Source: a virus
Length of the DNA stretch: 27,669 nt
Strand: one strand, 5' to 3'
IMG/VR virus record: IMGVR_UViG_3300029286_003678
Span: 1-27,669 of that record
The position numbers were made by a program, and so were the translations under genes. Below the pieces are notes generated by a model that was not told the DNA's origin, did not search any database, and worked only from the letters and a program-made list of their open reading frames with translations. This document shows, one piece after another, positions 15,733 through 22,532 of this stretch (within the stretch, counting starts at the first letter, position 1; every line of letters begins with the position of its first letter).

Positions 15733-16277
15733 TGCGGATTCTTAAATGAAACAAATGTCCTTGCTCCGCCTTTTTCAGCTGAAACTTGAGCCTGCAATTC
15801 TTTACGCATCTCCTTCAGCTCACTAAGCGGAATATACTGAATGTTGCGTCCGTTAATGCTGTAAGCAGCAACTGCGCCTCCGGATAACCTAGCCGCAATA
15901 GCATTATTAACAGCGGTTAAAAGCGCTGCAGGGTCTGTTGCCAGTGCAACTTCGCCGGCTGCAGCTGCCGTTTCCCAAACAATACATGTATTTGTCTTTG
16001 TAATTTCTACGGCACCCGGCGCAGGAGTAAAATACCACTTATCATATATAGTTTTCGCGATAGTTATTGCGGCTGCAACTATATGGTATTTACCCGTGCT
16101 GTCCTTAATTATTTCAGCACCGCTAAAAGTTTGAAGAACGCCGGACCCATCGCTGTCTAAAATCTCTACCTTTGATACAGCATAGGGGTCAAACAAATCA
16201 GAGGTCTGGGAAAATCTGAAATTGTTCCTCAAGATTATCTGATTATTAATTACTGCATTTTCTCTTTCTACCGACAT
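15729..16277 (-). CDS. gpW-like head completion protein with an extra N-terminal domain
   Basis: Residues 118-182 look like a complete lambda gpW: a helix (LLTAVNNAIAARLSGG), a hairpin (AVAAYSINGRNIQYIPLS) and a second helix (SELKEMRKELQAQVSAEKGG), ending in FVSFKNPQ. GpW is 68 residues and lies directly before the portal gene, as this domain does. Residues 1-110 form an additional beta-rich, Ig-like unit (SDLFDPYAVSKVEILDSDG, DKWYFTPAPGAVEI) of a type seen in phage structural proteins. A plain gpW plugs the portal ring before tail joining; the added domain would probably face outward or bind the neighbouring connector protein. Start: ATG behind AGAGGTT. Confidence 0.72.
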   Translation of the reverse strand: MSVERENAVINNQIILRNNFRFSQTSDLFDPYAVSKVEILDSDGSGVLQTFSGAEIIKDSTGKYHIVAAAITIAKTIYDKWYFTPAPGAVEITKTNTCIVWETAAAAGEVALATDPAALLTAVNNAIAARLSGGAVAAYSINGRNIQYIPLSELKEMRKELQAQVSAEKGGARTFVSFKNPQ

Positions 16278-16292
16278 AAATAACCTCTGATT

Positions 16293-16751
16293 TTAAGGAC
16301 CTACATCATAGGGTGTAGGCATTCCGCTCTCTTTTGCCAATACACCGGTTTCACTTGCAGGATCAGCCGGTAAATTATCTGTCTTAGATTTAATCGCTGA
16401 TGCTGCTGCGTCTATATTGTCTACATAGCCGCCCACCTTTAATTCTCCGGCTGCCAGATAACCTGTCATTGCTGAAACACAGCTAACTTCCATATAATAA
16501 ATATCATCGCTTAACCCCGCTGTATCGAAATCGTAATAATACCAGCCGGGTTTATTTACTGCATCCTCCTCATTCATAACAATTGTTGCAGAGTTAAGCT
16601 GCCACGCTGAACCTGTATAGAATTGCCCGTTTGACTTTCTGTATATTTTTAAGAAAACATTGCTTAAGCCCGTAACGGCATTGCCGTCATTATCAAAAAT
16701 AAACACCCTAATCCGCTCAGTCTGGCCGTTCTGTATTCTTACTGTGTCCAT
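16293..16751 (-). CDS. Putative virion protein with Ig-like domain
   Basis: From ATG 16751 the protein has 152 residues; a TTG at 16784 would extend it but lacks a ribosome site, whereas AAGGA lies five bases before the ATG and just after the upstream stop. Residues 1-110 are a beta sandwich-like unit (RIRVFIFDNDGNAVTGLSN, GWYYYDFDTAGLSDDIYYM), similar in style to baseplate or fibre Ig-like domains, and the remainder is low complexity (ASAIKSKTDNLPADPAS). This KTDNLPADPAS-like tail resembles a segment of the 143-residue protein upstream (KTGTDRIPTSPST), suggesting related collagen-free linker modules. It precedes the gpW-fusion gene. No enzymatic function is evident. Confidence 0.55.
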   Translation of the reverse strand: MDTVRIQNGQTERIRVFIFDNDGNAVTGLSNVFLKIYRKSNGQFYTGSAWQLNSATIVMNEEDAVNKPGWYYYDFDTAGLSDDIYYMEVSCVSAMTGYLAAGELKVGGYVDNIDAAASAIKSKTDNLPADPASETGVLAKESGMPTPYDVGP

Positions 16752-16759
16752 CCCTGTCC

Positions 16760-17707
16760 TTAGTAAAAAATTAAAGTTCTCCAAAGTTCCGTGCCTGACG
16801 CTCTTGTGTAGTAAAGATACTGCGCTCCGTCAGTTGTCTTAACATAGCTTAACCTGTCGCCTGCTACTGCCGTGCCTGATGTATAAGGGATTGCGCCGGC
16901 ATTCATCATTTTATCCGTTGCTAAATCGTAATAATAAAGCCTGTGGGTAGCGTCTTTTTGTATCCAAATTCTGCCGTTAGTAGAGTCATAAGCAGATACT
17001 GTGCCAGTCGTGAAAGTCTCCGAGTTAGGAATATAGGTTAATGTTGTCCACCCCGGCGTTCCTATTGAATACCGATATACCGCTGAATTAGCGCCGCCCC
17101 TTATTACAAAAAGCTTATCGGGGTCAGTGCCTTGTATCCAATGGATTCCGCAGCCGGCGCCAGCCGCACCGGTTAAGGCATTTGCCATCGTTGACCATGA
17201 ATTACCGGAAATTGAATATCTGTAAAAAACTGTCGCGCTATTGCCTATTAGGTAAATATAATCGTCATTCCCGGCAGCATTGTAGCTGGCGCAGGTATGG
17301 CTCATCGCCCCGTCAGTCCCCCAGACTGCCGGTAGATTAGTTACGGATCTCGAAGTCCAGGCATTAGCGACAATATCGTAATATCCAAATCCGCATTGCG
17401 TTGTATATCCGTTTAAAAGCCAGATCCTGCCGGCTGATCCTTGCGAAGGATCAAACACCATGCAAGTTCCTGCACCCCAGGTTCCTGATCCGCCTAAAGC
17501 GCCCGGAGAGGCTAACTGTATCCAGCTGTCGGTTATCGTGTCATACCGCCAAAAAGAAGAAATGCTAAAAAGAAAATAAATATACCTGTCGGTTCCCCTT
17601 TTATCGTTAACTTGGCAAGCGCCAGCGGCATTTGCTGTCGGCAAGAATCTCAACCATTGCCATATCGGTAAATCAATTCCTTGCTTTAAATTATGATTAA
17701 ACGGCAT
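16760..17707 (-). CDS. Kelch-like beta-propeller protein
   Basis: The 315-residue protein consists of about six repeats of the form 'YxYDxxTxxW...L' (WRYDTITDSWIQLASPG, YYDIVANAWTSRSV, YRYSISGNSWSTM, YRYSIGTPGWTTL, YYYDLATDKMM), each around 45-50 residues, with aromatic positions and glycine-rich turns as in Kelch propellers. There is no signal peptide or membrane segment. It lies between a 143-residue protein and the Ig-like protein, inside the head gene cluster, where lambda has no gene. A propeller in this place could decorate the head or connector, or bind a host surface sugar or protein. AGAGGAATAAAAT before ATG supports the start. Exact function unknown. Confidence 0.75.
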   Translation of the reverse strand: MPFNHNLKQGIDLPIWQWLRFLPTANAAGACQVNDKRGTDRYIYFLFSISSFWRYDTITDSWIQLASPGALGGSGTWGAGTCMVFDPSQGSAGRIWLLNGYTTQCGFGYYDIVANAWTSRSVTNLPAVWGTDGAMSHTCASYNAAGNDDYIYLIGNSATVFYRYSISGNSWSTMANALTGAAGAGCGIHWIQGTDPDKLFVIRGGANSAVYRYSIGTPGWTTLTYIPNSETFTTGTVSAYDSTNGRIWIQKDATHRLYYYDLATDKMMNAGAIPYTSGTAVAGDRLSYVKTTDGAQYLYYTRASGTELWRTLIFY

Positions 17708-17735
17708 ATTTTATTCCTCTGGATACATATTCTGA

Positions 17736-18167
17736 TTAAGCAAAAGTAAATTTGCTTCTTTGGCATTCGTTATATTCTATATTCGCCCGCTGTATTATTT
17801 CCCATCTCTGATCAACCGGGAAATTACCAAGATTCCAAACTCCTGATTGAGAAACAGGAGTAGCTGTCCCCGCCGCATCAATTAAGATTCTTAATCTTCC
17901 CGCGCTGTCGACAGCTAACCTGCCTAAAGGAGAATTGATTAAATGTTGTAAAATTACCAATAAAACATTAAGAGTGGTTTCGGTAGATGGACTTGTAGGT
18001 ATTCTGTCTGTTCCGGTTTTTATCTCTGATAACGCAATATCTAAATTATCGGTTCTTGCTTTAATAAGAGCTAAATTACCGTCTTCCTTGGCGGGATCGA
18101 TTTGCGTTCCCGCAATATTTTTTAGCCCTACTGCATCTTTTAATGCTTTTAAGATTTCTAAAATCAT
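17736..18167 (-). CDS. Putative virion-associated protein
   Basis: This 143-residue protein has an N-terminal helix (LEILKALKDAVGL), a linker region with repeated 'IKARTDNLD/IKTGTDRIPTSPST' units and a C-terminal segment LGRLAVDSAGRLRILIDAAG...VWNLGNFPVDQRW. The last pattern (LAVDxxGRLRV) is common in uncharacterised structural proteins of siphophages and large phages. The ending NECQRSKFTF is basic. It is the first gene after the terminator-like hairpin at 18201-18247; AAGGG six bases before ATG gives the start. Likely a head-associated or fibre-like component together with the next two genes; not recognised by name. Confidence 0.5.
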   Translation of the reverse strand: MILEILKALKDAVGLKNIAGTQIDPAKEDGNLALIKARTDNLDIALSEIKTGTDRIPTSPSTETTLNVLLVILQHLINSPLGRLAVDSAGRLRILIDAAGTATPVSQSGVWNLGNFPVDQRWEIIQRANIEYNECQRSKFTFA

Positions 18168-18200
18168 TGCTAACCCTTTTTTCCAATAATTCCTTCGCTA

Positions 18201-18247
18201 AAAAAGAAAGCGGCAGTAAGATGGTTAAGGCACCTTAACTGCCGCTT
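18201..18247 (-). terminator. Intrinsic terminator
   Basis: Arms AAGCGGCAGT (18208-18217) and ACTGCCGCTT (18238-18247) pair perfectly over ten bases; three more pairs are possible beyond a one-base bulge. On the minus strand the stem is followed by TCTTTTTTAG. This would stop transcripts from the terminase/zinc-ribbon side before the 143-residue gene unless antitermination occurs. Confidence 0.7.
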
Positions 18248-18250
18248 CAT

Positions 18251-18278
18251 TAATTTAGGGAGCGTCCCCCCTAAATTA
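18251..18278 (-). repeat. Perfect 10-bp hairpin upstream of the terminator
   Basis: TAATTTAGGG (18251-18260) and CCCTAAATTA (18269-18278) are perfect inverted repeats around an 8-base loop. The stem lies just upstream of the terminator hairpin and downstream of the predicted promoter, within the candidate small RNA. Confidence 0.6.
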
Positions 18279-18303
18279 TTTCTAACTGTCTGTTCAATTA
18301 AAC

Positions 18304-18331
18304 TTTATATCATTTGTATATCTTGAGTCAA
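18304..18331 (-). promoter_or_regulatory. Sigma70-type promoter before the terminator cassette
   Basis: On the minus strand TTGACT (18331-18326) is followed after 16 bp by TATAAA (18309-18304), in an AT-rich context. The match is good, with a slightly short spacer. It lies in the 195-bp gap after the zinc-ribbon gene and points at the hairpin/terminator pair. Confidence 0.55.
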
Positions 18332-18362
18332 GAAAACGGTTCAGCGTGGCTGAAAATAGTTT

Positions 18363-18608
18363 TTACCTGTCTACTTCCAAGACTTTAAACTTCCAGCCGC
18401 AGTCATTGCACCTGTAATATAAAACCGGCCGGTCTGCGCCGTAACATTTTAATTTTAAAGACCTGCATCTGGGGCATCTTAAGATCAAACGTACAACAGT
18501 CGCCTTTGTTTCTGTTTCTTTGTTTAATACGTCATTGTTTATATCAGATCTGTTTTTCTCCGAGACATATCCTTTCAGCCAGCCTTTTGCGTTTATCCAT
18601 TTGGTCAT
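18363..18608 (-). CDS. Small zinc-ribbon protein
   Basis: The 81-residue protein ends in a zinc ribbon: CPRC (about residues 46-49) and CNDC (about 68-71) separated by about 18 residues with aromatic and basic positions (LKLKCYGADRPVLYYR). The N-terminal part is basic and polar. The chosen ATG at 18608 overlaps the terminase stop as TAATG, implying coupled translation; an upstream TTG would add five residues. It could be a DNA- or RNA-binding accessory of packaging or a transcription regulator such as an antitermination factor. It is the last gene before the promoter/terminator cassette. Function unknown. Confidence 0.65.
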   Translation of the reverse strand: MTKWINAKGWLKGYVSEKNRSDINNDVLNKETETKATVVRLILRCPRCRSLKLKCYGADRPVLYYRCNDCGWKFKVLEVDR

Positions 18609-20473
18609 TATCTTTTTATCCAATTCGGTCGCCTGGGAAGCCAGTTCTTAGTAATACCGTGCTGCAGGCTTTCAGTATCCTGTTTAGGATAAATTCTTCT
18701 GCCGTCCTCCTGCATAGCAAATACCCGGATCATCTCTGCCGCTGCTATTGAGTAACACTCCGTATCAAAGAAATGGCTCTGCGCATGCACGGAAACCGTG
18801 CGCCATTCTTCCCTGGCGCGCCCTGTTTTTTTATCCCGAATGATAATCTTATGCTCCCCGCAAAACTGCTTCAAATATTCATCAGATGGATCCTTGTGCA
18901 GATGCCAGCCTCCGGGTGAATCAAGTTTAGTATTTTTTACCAACCGGCTGATTTTGTCTTTAAAATAACTGGTGTCGATATGCCATAACAAAAGACCTCC
19001 GGGAATGGTTTGTCCTGTGGCAGGATATTTATCAATGCTTGAAACCCTAAAAGGCACCCCGCTTATGTAGCTTTGCCCTTTAATAGGACGCGCAATATCG
19101 CGCCAAAGCCGGGCCACTTCATAAACTTCATCAGTACGATATCCGGTATCAATACAAGTAAGCCTTACGCCAAAAGGTTCTACACCCGCGGTCTCAGAGG
19201 GGTAATAAGTTTTAAAGAGAATTTCTATGACATCATCCCACTCCTCAACTCTCGTGGCCAAAATCAACCAAGATTCCTGATGTAACCCCCAACCACGTAT
19301 GGAAAGATAAAAATGATCCTTCTGCACATCTACTCCGGCAGTCAAAACCCTTGCTCCATCCGGCACAATTCCTCTTGGATTTGGGAGTACTAAGCTTAAC
19401 AATTCTTCCGGCTTGGTTTTACCGATGTTCTCTTCCCAAACTTCAGCCAGCCAAGAGTTGACAAAGTTCATCAGTAATTCTATATAGTCCTTTGATTTTA
19501 AAAACTCTGCCGCGATGTCGCTGAAGGACAGCCAGGGCGAATATAAAGAGCTAATCCAAAACCCTCTGTTTTTATTCGGTTCTTTTTTATCGGCAATCCA
19601 CTCGCCGCTTTGCATCATTCTGGGCTTTTGACTGTCTTCTATGCGTTTATTGCAATGCAAACATTCGTACCAGGCAAGGCGTTCGTTTTTAATCCGCTCA
19701 GCCGACGCCTCTTCTTTAGGCCATTTAATTTGCCCAAAGATTAAAACCTGTATTTTCCCGCAGTGCGGACAGGGTACATAAAAACGCCTCTGATCGGATT
19801 TTTCATACTCCCTAAAAATATATCCTTCGCGTGTTGTCGGGGTTGAGACCTTCACTGTCTTTTTATTCCAAAAAGTTTTCTGCCTCTCCTGCGCAAGCTT
19901 TATCGGGTCTGCCTCGCGTCCGGAAAACCTTGGGTATTTATCCACCTCATCTAAAAATAAATATCTTATAGGCCTTGAAGCTAAATCAGCGGGAGAGTTT
20001 GAACCGGCAAAGTAAAGAATCATCCGGTCAAAATGATACTCAAGCTTTGTGATATCATCTGAATTCTGCGGGATGTATCTTTCTAAAATAGCTGAGCCCT
20101 CAATCATAGGTTTAATCCTGTTATAAGAAATACTCTTGGCGTCATCAGCTCTAGGCAGAACCATAAGCGTAGGCCCGGGATCCTGATCGATAATGTAGCC
20201 CAGCATATTCAGCATGGCCTCAGTCTTACCCACCTGTGAGGCTGACATAACTGTAATCTCATCCACAAAAGGATCAGTGAACGCATCCATAATGCCTTTT
20301 AAATAAGGAGTCCTGGCCGTTGACCACTGGCCTGGCTCTGCTGAAGTTTTAGTGTCTAAGCGCCGATACTTATCTGCCCAAACGCTAACCGTCACCTTAT
20401 CAGGCAAGGCCCATTCACTGCGAACATAAGGCTTAATGGTCTCAAGCGCTTTCTTTGCGATCTTTATCGGCAT
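18608..20473 (-). CDS. A: Terminase large subunit (gpA-like)
   Basis: From ATG 20473 the protein has 621 residues. Near the N-terminus it has the gpA-type RTPYLKGIMDAF opening, then a Walker A-like SASQVGKTE (about 77-85), Walker B FLDEVD (173-178) and a four-cysteine zinc knuckle (CPHC at about 235-238 and CLHC at about 271-274). The C-terminal nuclease domain has Asp382 in GVDVQKDHFY. It cuts and packages DNA into the prohead with the small subunit. A start at 20515 would give 14 more residues but lacks a ribosome site; GGAG lies seven bases before 20473, within the end of the small subunit gene (32-base overlap). Confidence 0.93.
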   Translation of the reverse strand: MPIKIAKKALETIKPYVRSEWALPDKVTVSVWADKYRRLDTKTSAEPGQWSTARTPYLKGIMDAFTDPFVDEITVMSASQVGKTEAMLNMLGYIIDQDPGPTLMVLPRADDAKSISYNRIKPMIEGSAILERYIPQNSDDITKLEYHFDRMILYFAGSNSPADLASRPIRYLFLDEVDKYPRFSGREADPIKLAQERQKTFWNKKTVKVSTPTTREGYIFREYEKSDQRRFYVPCPHCGKIQVLIFGQIKWPKEEASAERIKNERLAWYECLHCNKRIEDSQKPRMMQSGEWIADKKEPNKNRGFWISSLYSPWLSFSDIAAEFLKSKDYIELLMNFVNSWLAEVWEENIGKTKPEELLSLVLPNPRGIVPDGARVLTAGVDVQKDHFYLSIRGWGLHQESWLILATRVEEWDDVIEILFKTYYPSETAGVEPFGVRLTCIDTGYRTDEVYEVARLWRDIARPIKGQSYISGVPFRVSSIDKYPATGQTIPGGLLLWHIDTSYFKDKISRLVKNTKLDSPGGWHLHKDPSDEYLKQFCGEHKIIIRDKKTGRAREEWRTVSVHAQSHFFDTECYSIAAAEMIRVFAMQEDGRRIYPKQDTESLQHGITKNWLPRRPNWIKR

Positions 20474-21047
20474 AAGGCACTCCGGCAAATTGACTGATAA
20501 TTGCCCTGATTTCATTATCTAAGATTTCGCAGATAAGCTTTGGCTCCTGCTGGTATAACTTGGGTGCGATATAATGCGGAAGCCTTAAGAATCCCATTTT
20601 GATTCCCCTTATCTGATTCTTAAGAATTGAGGTGTGTTCGCTAAAAAGAATCAGCTCTGCAGTTGCTTTTTTAAGCTCTATTTTTAACAGCTCTGCTTTA
20701 TACTGCTGTATTTTCTCATCCCAATAAGCCTTGCCGTCCTGGTCTTTGTATTTCTGGTTCCTGAGCACATGCCAGCTTTTTATCTCTTCTAAATCATAGA
20801 AGCCGTCTTTGGTTGAGGGCATGCCGTCCTGTTTCCAGCGCTGCACAGTCCGGCAAGTTACATCCATAACCTTGGCTACCTCTTCCATGGTCTTGACGAT
20901 AGTAGGCGCTAAAGGCTCTGCCTCAAATTCTTCAAGCTCAGCGATTTCCTGTTTGGTAAGGGATTTTCCGCCTTGAAGTTTTTCAATCAAATGCAGATGG
21001 CGTTTCTTGCGGGCGATCTCAGCAAGGTTTTGTTTCTGCTCGGTCAT
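20442..21047 (-). CDS. Terminase small subunit (Nu1-like)
   Basis: The 201-residue protein has a winged or simple helix-turn-helix at about residues 55-85 (MEEVAKVMDVTCRTVQRWKQDGMP), resembling the DNA-recognition domain of Nu1-type small terminases and MerR-like excisionase folds, followed by a long charged helix (about 105-150) for oligomerisation. It directly precedes the large subunit and overlaps it by 32 bases; its start overlaps the methyltransferase stop as ATGA. It should bind the packaging site and position the large subunit. Confidence 0.82.
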   Translation of the reverse strand: MTEQKQNLAEIARKKRHLHLIEKLQGGKSLTKQEIAELEEFEAEPLAPTIVKTMEEVAKVMDVTCRTVQRWKQDGMPSTKDGFYDLEEIKSWHVLRNQKYKDQDGKAYWDEKIQQYKAELLKIELKKATAELILFSEHTSILKNQIRGIKMGFLRLPHYIAPKLYQQEPKLICEILDNEIRAIISQFAGVPYADKDRKESA

Positions 21048-22348
21048 GTCCTACCTTCCAATTGCGCCTTCTTGCCGGTAAACTCTTCCCATCTGCGCAC
21101 TGCCACATCGCAGAATATCGGCTCAAGTTCTAAAGCATAGCATCTGCGGTTTAATCTTTCGGCAGCAATGATCTGCGAACCTGATCCGCAAAAAGGCTCA
21201 AAACAAATCTCGCCTACGCTGGTATGCACACGCATAGGTATTGCGAAAACTTCGGTGGGTTTTACGGTAGGATGCAAAAGGCCCGGATTGCGTTTCTTGC
21301 CTTCCCAGTCCAGCTCCCAGATATCGCTGTAATATTCGGGATTAGCCGGATCCCCGGTTCTTAATAAATCAATTGTCCAGACCGTACCGATAGACTTATC
21401 TTTTGGTTTATAGAAAGGTTTCTTCCCCTTGACCCACATTAAAAGACAGGGCTCATGCCGCCAGGAATAAAACGAATAGGTTAATATTGCGCAAGGCTTG
21501 ACCCAGACAATCTGCTGATGAATTAGAATACCCAGCTCATCGCAAATTCCCTCAATCATGGATCTGCGCCTTGAAGCATGCCAAAGATAAAGTGCCGTGT
21601 TTTCTTTGATATGCTTAAGGCCGACCGTATAAAACTTTTTCATGAATTCCCTGGCATCGGGAATATCCACCTCATGATAAACATCTGACCAATCGTGTCC
21701 TCCTGTAGGCCTGCCGGCTCCGGTATAGTCAACACAGTACGGCGGATCCGTAGCAAAAAGGCTGGCTTTTTCTCCATTCATCAGGCGCGCCACATCTTCC
21801 TCTTTGGTAGAATCTCCGCAAAGAAGTTTATGCTCGCCTAACAACCAAAGGTCTCCTTTTTTGGTAATTGCTTCTTCAGGGGGTTCAGGGATATCATCAG
21901 GCAGAGTTTTGCCAGCTCCCAGATTCTCCATCTCAAGCTCGGAAACCTCCTCCCGCAATTCTTTGAGCCGAAGATTAAGATAATCCTCCGGCATATCTTT
22001 CCTGAGTTTCTCAAGAACCGGAATTAAAGCGGCTGTCCAAGCGCCGACAATCTGCTGGGAGTTTAAAGTCACGTTCATAGCCATTTCAGAGGCCTCATCA
22101 AGGTCAACCATGATTGCGGTGACGGTCTCAGCGTTATCAGCCTGGAGTATCTTATAGCGCTGATGCCCGGAAATGATATGCATGGTGCGCTTATTTATGA
22201 CTAACAGGTCCACCAAACCAAACTTCTCAAGAGAATGCCTTAAGCCTAAAAGCGCTTCTTCGGAAATCTCTCTTGGGTTATAAGGCGCCGGCTTTATATC
22301 GGACACCTTGATGTCGCAAATGTCCGGCTTGACGTTAATCTTTGGCAT
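21044..22348 (-). CDS. ParB-like domain fused to a DNA methyltransferase
   Basis: The 434-residue protein has an N-terminal ParB/Srx domain (residues 10-100) with the motif ISGHQRY at 59-65. Its C-terminal beta-class DNA adenine/cytosine-N4 methyltransferase has DPPY at 201-204 (motif IV), HPTVKP at 359-364 (motif X) and FCGSGS at 386-391 (motif I); the order IV before I defines the beta group. Such fusions occur in phages just upstream of the terminase genes and probably mark phage DNA against host restriction or regulate packaging. The gene follows the GC-rich gap and has GGAG six bases before its ATG. No matching nuclease gene is seen, so it is probably an orphan methyltransferase. Confidence 0.88.
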   Translation of the reverse strand: MPKINVKPDICDIKVSDIKPAPYNPREISEEALLGLRHSLEKFGLVDLLVINKRTMHIISGHQRYKILQADNAETVTAIMVDLDEASEMAMNVTLNSQQIVGAWTAALIPVLEKLRKDMPEDYLNLRLKELREEVSELEMENLGAGKTLPDDIPEPPEEAITKKGDLWLLGEHKLLCGDSTKEEDVARLMNGEKASLFATDPPYCVDYTGAGRPTGGHDWSDVYHEVDIPDAREFMKKFYTVGLKHIKENTALYLWHASRRRSMIEGICDELGILIHQQIVWVKPCAILTYSFYSWRHEPCLLMWVKGKKPFYKPKDKSIGTVWTIDLLRTGDPANPEYYSDIWELDWEGKKRNPGLLHPTVKPTEVFAIPMRVHTSVGEICFEPFCGSGSQIIAAERLNRRCYALELEPIFCDVAVRRWEEFTGKKAQLEGRT

Positions 22349-22401
22349 ACAAAACTCCTTTCGTTTTTCTGCGTAACTCTATCATCTACAAAGGCTTAAT
22401 T

Positions 22402-22410
22402 TTATCCACA
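22402..22410 (+). promoter_or_regulatory. DnaA box in the gap before the methyltransferase gene
   Basis: TTATCCACA is a perfect nine-base match to the strong DnaA box. It lies in the 184-bp gap 22349-22532, about 380 bp from the internal origin boxes. It could assist the origin or regulate the gene next to it. A single nonamer match can arise by chance, so confidence is moderate. Confidence 0.45.
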
Positions 22411-22479
22411 CTGAATAAATTCTTACCCTAAAATACCCTTTTGCGACCACGACATCACTTTTTGAAATTTTAAATCACT

Positions 22480-22517
22480 CGCTGCCCGCGCCTCGCCCGA
22501 CCCGCGCTGCCAGCCCC
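22480..22517 (-). other. GC-rich non-coding block, possible cos/packaging site
   Basis: The gap 22349-22532 contains no gene. Its right part is sharply GC-rich, with direct repeats CGCTGCC (22480-22486 and 22505-22511) and two copies of CCCGCG. The rest is AT-rich with the DnaA box. Lambda-type gpA terminases cut cos sites lying shortly upstream of the small subunit gene; here the block lies about 1.4 kb upstream, with only the methyltransferase between. The GC-rich character recalls lambda cosN, but no specific cleavage sequence can be named. Confidence 0.3.
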
Positions 22518-22532
22518 CTCTGGAAGGACCCA

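Larger units (their letters stand above)
18200..18297 (-). ncRNA. Candidate small RNA or leader between promoter and terminator
   Basis: The promoter at 18304-18331 would start RNA near 18297, and the terminator-like hairpin ends near 18201, leaving a transcript of about 97 nt with no open frame. It would hold two stem-loops: 18251-18278 and 18208-18247. It could be a phage small RNA, or a leader with an attenuator controlling the 143-residue/kelch/Ig-like/gpW block. Both readings fit the sequence; the existence of the RNA is inferred. Confidence 0.4.

Noticed and set aside
18608-20515. Longer large terminase starting at 20515
   Set aside because: The extra 14 residues have no ribosome site; the ATG at 20473 has GGAG at the proper distance.
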